DNA from: an uncultured Bilophila sp.
Lineage (GTDB): Bacteria > Desulfobacterota > Desulfovibrionia > Desulfovibrionales > Desulfovibrionaceae
NCBI GenBank assembly: GCA_902373525.1
Contig: CABKMN010000010.1
Coordinates: 1 to 59,329, forward strand
Direction of reading: 5' to 3'
DNA length: 59,329 bases
Shown piece after piece: positions 56,972 to 59,329 of this stretch (its first letter is position 1; each line of letters starts with the position of its first letter). The notes under the pieces were generated by a model, which was given only the letters and a program-made list of their open reading frames with translations, had not been told where the DNA came from and made no database searches. The position numbers and the translations under genes are program-made.

Positions 56972-58585
56972 TCATGCATTCCCCCGGCTTTTCTTTTCCA
57001 GTTCCGCCTTGAGATCGTCGTCATACTCGTCCATGAGGTCCGGCTTGACGGTCACGCCCATGTAGTAGGTAACACTGCTTTTCTTGGTGAAGATGCCTTT
57101 CTTCTCCAGGGCCGGCGTGAACTTTTTGGGCGAATAGGGGTAGGAGTTGCCCAGAACTTTCTTGCACCACCAGTTGCAGACCTTGAGCAGCTCCGAAGCC
57201 TGAATGCGGGTTTCATAGTCGCGGGAGCCGGTCGGGGGTTCCTCAATGACGCAGCACTCTTTCAGGAAGCGGCCGATGTCGTCCTGAGCCGCCATCTGGG
57301 CCTCGGTGAAGCGCAGGACCTTCTCCGGGATGCGTAGTCCGTTGGCGAGCACGTCCATGCAGCCGCGAACCATCAGTGCAAGGATGCCCGAACGCTCGGC
57401 CTCCAGCTTCTTCCCCATGTGCCGGTCGATTTTCCTCTCCCAGTCCCGGGTCGGGTTCGGCACAAACTTGACCGGCCACTCGATGAACAGGGTACGGGCG
57501 TTGAAGCCGTCATCGTCCGTATCCATTTTCGGAACATAGTTCGTGAGCAAGATCATCAATGCTGACTGCTTCCACGAGGTCATGTACTTATCGTTGATGC
57601 CGCGCGCAGTGATAAAACCGCCGCCGGTGAGGTCCTTAATCTTGGCCTGATCGAGTGCCTGCCGAGGGTTGGCTTCCGAGGCGTAGGCGATCCGTGCCCC
57701 GCGCAGGGCCAGCAATTCCGGCTCGGGGCGGCTGGGGTCTCTGGGGAATTTCTGTTCGATGAGAAGTGATACCCCCATGCGCACGTGTATCTGGTCGCCG
57801 AGGATGCCCTTGACGGTATTCATCAGCGTGTCTTTGCCGTTGCGCGACAGGGGGCCATACATGATGGCCCAGATGTTCAGGAATTTGTCGCCCAGAAGAC
57901 CGTATCCCAGCAGGCGCACGATGAAGTCGGCCATCTCCTGATCATCGTTCATGCACGAGAGCAGGTACTCCTTGAAGTTCGGGCAAGGGGTATCAAGCCC
58001 GGTCCACTCGGTCGGTATGGCGTTGAGCATGTACTGCTCGGGCTTGCCGGGGTTGCATTCGCCGGTGCGCAAGTCCACGACGCCGGAAGGAGTCGCCAGA
58101 TAGTAATGTTGCTGGTCCAGCTCGTTGGCCGTCACCACCGTCGGGTTGTAGATGGACGTCGCGCACTCGAGCACCTCTTTTCGACCGGCGGCCGTGCGGA
58201 GCTTGTCGATCCGTGAGCGCATCGTTTTATAGAGCGGAGACTTTTCGTCTTGCGCCGTCTCGGCTATGGCGTTCTGGTAGGCGGCGCATACTTGCTCAAC
58301 GTCGGCCAAGGCCCTCCGGCAAAGCAGATCGATGTCCCAATGATGCCCGGACCAATACAGCCATTTGTCCCATTCCGGGACGTAGGCATACCGTCCCCGA
58401 AAAAGCGTCACGAAGAGATCGGCGTCGCCAACGCGGTTGCGCCGGAGCCGGTCAATCACGAACCACGGGTCGAGCTTATGCTCTCCCGGATTGATGGTGG
58501 CCAACGCCGATGACTGTTCGGCAGCCTGCGCTATCGCCGCGGCCCGCTCTGCGACCTGAGCCACGATTTCCGATTCGTCAGTCAT
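56972..58585 (-). CDS. D5/P4-type replicative helicase-primase
   Basis: The 537-residue protein is a phage/plasmid D5-like helicase of superfamily 3. Its N-terminal part has DPWFVIDRLRRNRVGDADLF and VPEWDKWLYWSGHHWDID, as is usual in this family. The Walker A loop is YGPLSRNGKDTLMNTVKG; Walker B/C parts are in RIAYASEANPRQALDQAKIK and SALMILLTNYVPKMDTDDDG. The C-terminus is a winged-helix piece with SPKKFTPALEKKGIFTK. I chose ATG 58,585 (MTDESEIV) with GGAG; the frame goes on up to 58,726 without clear family features. It starts replication at the neighbouring repeats, by analogy with P4 alpha. Confidence 0.9.
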   Translation of the reverse strand: MTDESEIVAQVAERAAAIAQAAEQSSALATINPGEHKLDPWFVIDRLRRNRVGDADLFVTLFRGRYAYVPEWDKWLYWSGHHWDIDLLCRRALADVEQVCAAYQNAIAETAQDEKSPLYKTMRSRIDKLRTAAGRKEVLECATSIYNPTVVTANELDQQHYYLATPSGVVDLRTGECNPGKPEQYMLNAIPTEWTGLDTPCPNFKEYLLSCMNDDQEMADFIVRLLGYGLLGDKFLNIWAIMYGPLSRNGKDTLMNTVKGILGDQIHVRMGVSLLIEQKFPRDPSRPEPELLALRGARIAYASEANPRQALDQAKIKDLTGGGFITARGINDKYMTSWKQSALMILLTNYVPKMDTDDDGFNARTLFIEWPVKFVPNPTRDWERKIDRHMGKKLEAERSGILALMVRGCMDVLANGLRIPEKVLRFTEAQMAAQDDIGRFLKECCVIEEPPTGSRDYETRIQASELLKVCNWWCKKVLGNSYPYSPKKFTPALEKKGIFTKKSSVTYYMGVTVKPDLMDEYDDDLKAELEKKSRGNA

Positions 58586-58796
58586 GTTCTCACTCCGGGA
58601 ATTTGTGCATTTTTCCATCGATATTTTCCATAGATCGCGACCAAACTCCGGGATGCGCGCACCCTTGCGGCGGCAAAAGTCCAGGAAGGACCCCAAAACG
58701 CAGGGGCCGCCTGGGAGCTTTGGCATGTATCTTGGTGTAAGGGGGAAAGGGGAAGAGTAACGATGGCGGCTGCTGCGCAGCCTTCAAGAGAAGGAA

Positions 58797-58872
58797 GCGC
58801 CCGCAAGTTCCTGAAGCTGCAGGACGCGGAGACTCCACGAGTCTTCACCTGAGCAAAGGAACGTGCGGGCGC
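58797..58872 (-). ncRNA. Structured leader element before the replication operon
   Basis: GCGCCCGCAAGTTCCT and AGGAACGTGCGGGCGC (58,797-58,812 and 58,857-58,872) form a 16-bp stem with one mismatch. Inside lies AGACTC-CAC-GAGTCT (58,830-58,844). It lies about 210 bases before the helicase start and could be a 5' leader or attenuator. I see no gene from 58,730 to the window end. Confidence 0.4.
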
Positions 58873-58922
58873 ACATTCGAGATGGCAAACCAAGGCCCAA
58901 AGGGGCATTAAAAAAAGGCTGT

Positions 58923-58940
58923 GGTCATATTTTGGGCATA
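58923..58940 (+). other. Candidate attR core
   Basis: GGTCATATT here repeats that at 13,400-13,408, and the next nine bases match in six places. If these are the core sites, the prophage is about 45.5 kb. The match is short and not perfect beyond nine bases. Confidence 0.3.
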
Positions 58941-59014
58941 AGTCGACACATCGAACAGCATATCCGTTGCCCATTACATAGAAAAAACAATTAGTTACAT
59001 GCCTAAATAAAACA

Positions 59015-59031
59015 TTGAATATTATATTCAA
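59015..59031. promoter_or_regulatory. Perfect AT-rich palindrome TTGAATATtATATTCAA
   Basis: A 17-base palindrome about 430 bases before the helicase start and near the putative prophage right end. It could be a repressor or host-factor site. Its flanks are AT-rich (58,970-59,030). Confidence 0.4.
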
Positions 59032-59063
59032 CGTCTGATGATGGGCGATTGATGGAATGAAGA

Positions 59064-59117
59064 TTGGAGAGGGGGAGGAGAAACTTTCTGGAGAAAGTTT
59101 CTCCTCCCCCTCTCCAA
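59064..59117. terminator. Perfect 26-bp inverted repeat hairpin, same family as 11-62
   Basis: Bases 59,064-59,089 and 59,092-59,117 are perfect inverted repeats around GG, with the AAACTTTCTggAGAAAGTTT core. Because this family is found between host genes, it suggests that host DNA starts again before this point. The remaining bases to 59,329 show no gene I can support. Confidence 0.6.
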
Positions 59118-59329
59118 ACCTCACCCCCTCTTCTTCAAAGACGTTTCCAAACGGGACGGAATACGGTCGTGGGGTCGGCGTAAGCCGTCCCTTGCTGGAA
59201 GTTCCCCGGCGAGGCTTTTGGGGGGCCTGCGTGTCGGAAGGCCGGGACCGGTGAGGGACTCCATCTTCTCCGCCGCCGGCATCACCTGCGCTGTCGTCTT
59301 TTTCTGTTCACCATCACCATCATCATCAC

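Noticed and set aside
56700..56975. 91-residue open frame between primase and helicase
   Set aside because: It runs through all the inverted repeats and has no ribosome site or family pattern; the repeats explain the sequence.
58586..58726. 47-residue N-terminal extension of the D5-type helicase
   Set aside because: The frame is open, but the ATG at 58,585 has the better ribosome site and the extension shows no family pattern; it was left out of the gene call.
13280..58735. TATCTTGG as att core (near 13,280 and 58,727)
   Set aside because: The match is only eight bases, and the right copy would fall in the upper part of the helicase open frame; GGTCATATT fits better, although neither is proven.
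59150..59329. Cobalamin or other riboswitch, or start of a His-rich metal protein at the right edge
   Set aside because: GGAAGGC- and CCGGTGA-like pieces and a run of His codons at the very end tempted me, but the conserved riboswitch boxes are not in order and the window ends before any frame can be judged.
1..59329. CRISPR array, diversity-generating retroelement, transposase or retron
   Set aside because: I saw no regularly spaced repeats, no reverse transcriptase motif, no template/variable repeat pair near the fibre gene and no transposase frame.

Overview
This 59.3 kb window looks like a chromosome segment of a sulfate-reducing bacterium of the Desulfovibrionaceae (class Desulfovibrionia), with an integrated prophage of about 45 kb. 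The host call rests on the siroheme-dependent heme genes (ahbA/B-type decarboxylase, ahbD, hemB, ahbC), which are typical of Desulfovibrio relatives, and on high GC and small house-keeping genes arranged as in that family. No database search was possible; all names come from motifs and remembered family features.

Region 1, about 1-13,262 (host): heme synthesis genes on the minus strand (81-4,054), mnmA (tRNA thiolation), purA, a small hypothetical gene, then plus-strand purH-type AICAR transformylase, an RNase II family exonuclease, plsY and ychF. Several intergenic gaps hold long hairpins of one family with a core like AAACTTTCTggAGAAAGTTT. The first and last hairpins of the window are almost the same and are perfect over 25-26 bp.

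Region 2, about 13,400-58,930 (prophage): tyrosine integrase next to ychF; a regulatory block (excisionase-like, BRO antirepressor, CII-like protein, two DNA-binding regulators including a divergent CI-type repressor); then a long minus-strand late block read from right to left. The late block has a lambda-like head (GpA-type terminase, gpW/DUF6148, lambda-type portal, S49 protease with nested scaffold, decoration protein D, capsid protein E), a lysis cassette, and a P2-like contractile tail (sheath, tube, gpE/E' frameshift, tape measure, X, D, V, U, W, J, I, fibres). The early/replication block (52,189-58,585) has a C5 methyltransferase, a ParB-methylase fusion, a Toprim primase and a D5/P4-type helicase-primase. 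Between the last two lies a 270 bp gene-free stretch with nested inverted repeats that I read as the phage origin.

Region 3, the accessory island at 41,660-49,220, lies between the terminase and the gpW/portal genes, which normally sit side by side. It holds BrnT/BrnA with a third small antitoxin-like ORF, several minus-strand phage genes, and an AT-rich stretch (about 44.7-48.2 kb) with a membrane protein, an AlbA/Schlafen-type protein, a DUF4177-YidD pair and HicA/HicB. A structured 190 bp element is present twice and brackets the DUF4177-YidD pair, with a hicB remnant beside the first copy. This island is the best place to look for an undescribed defence or superinfection-exclusion module.

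The final 260 bases (from about 59,064) again carry a host-type hairpin and no gene that I can support.
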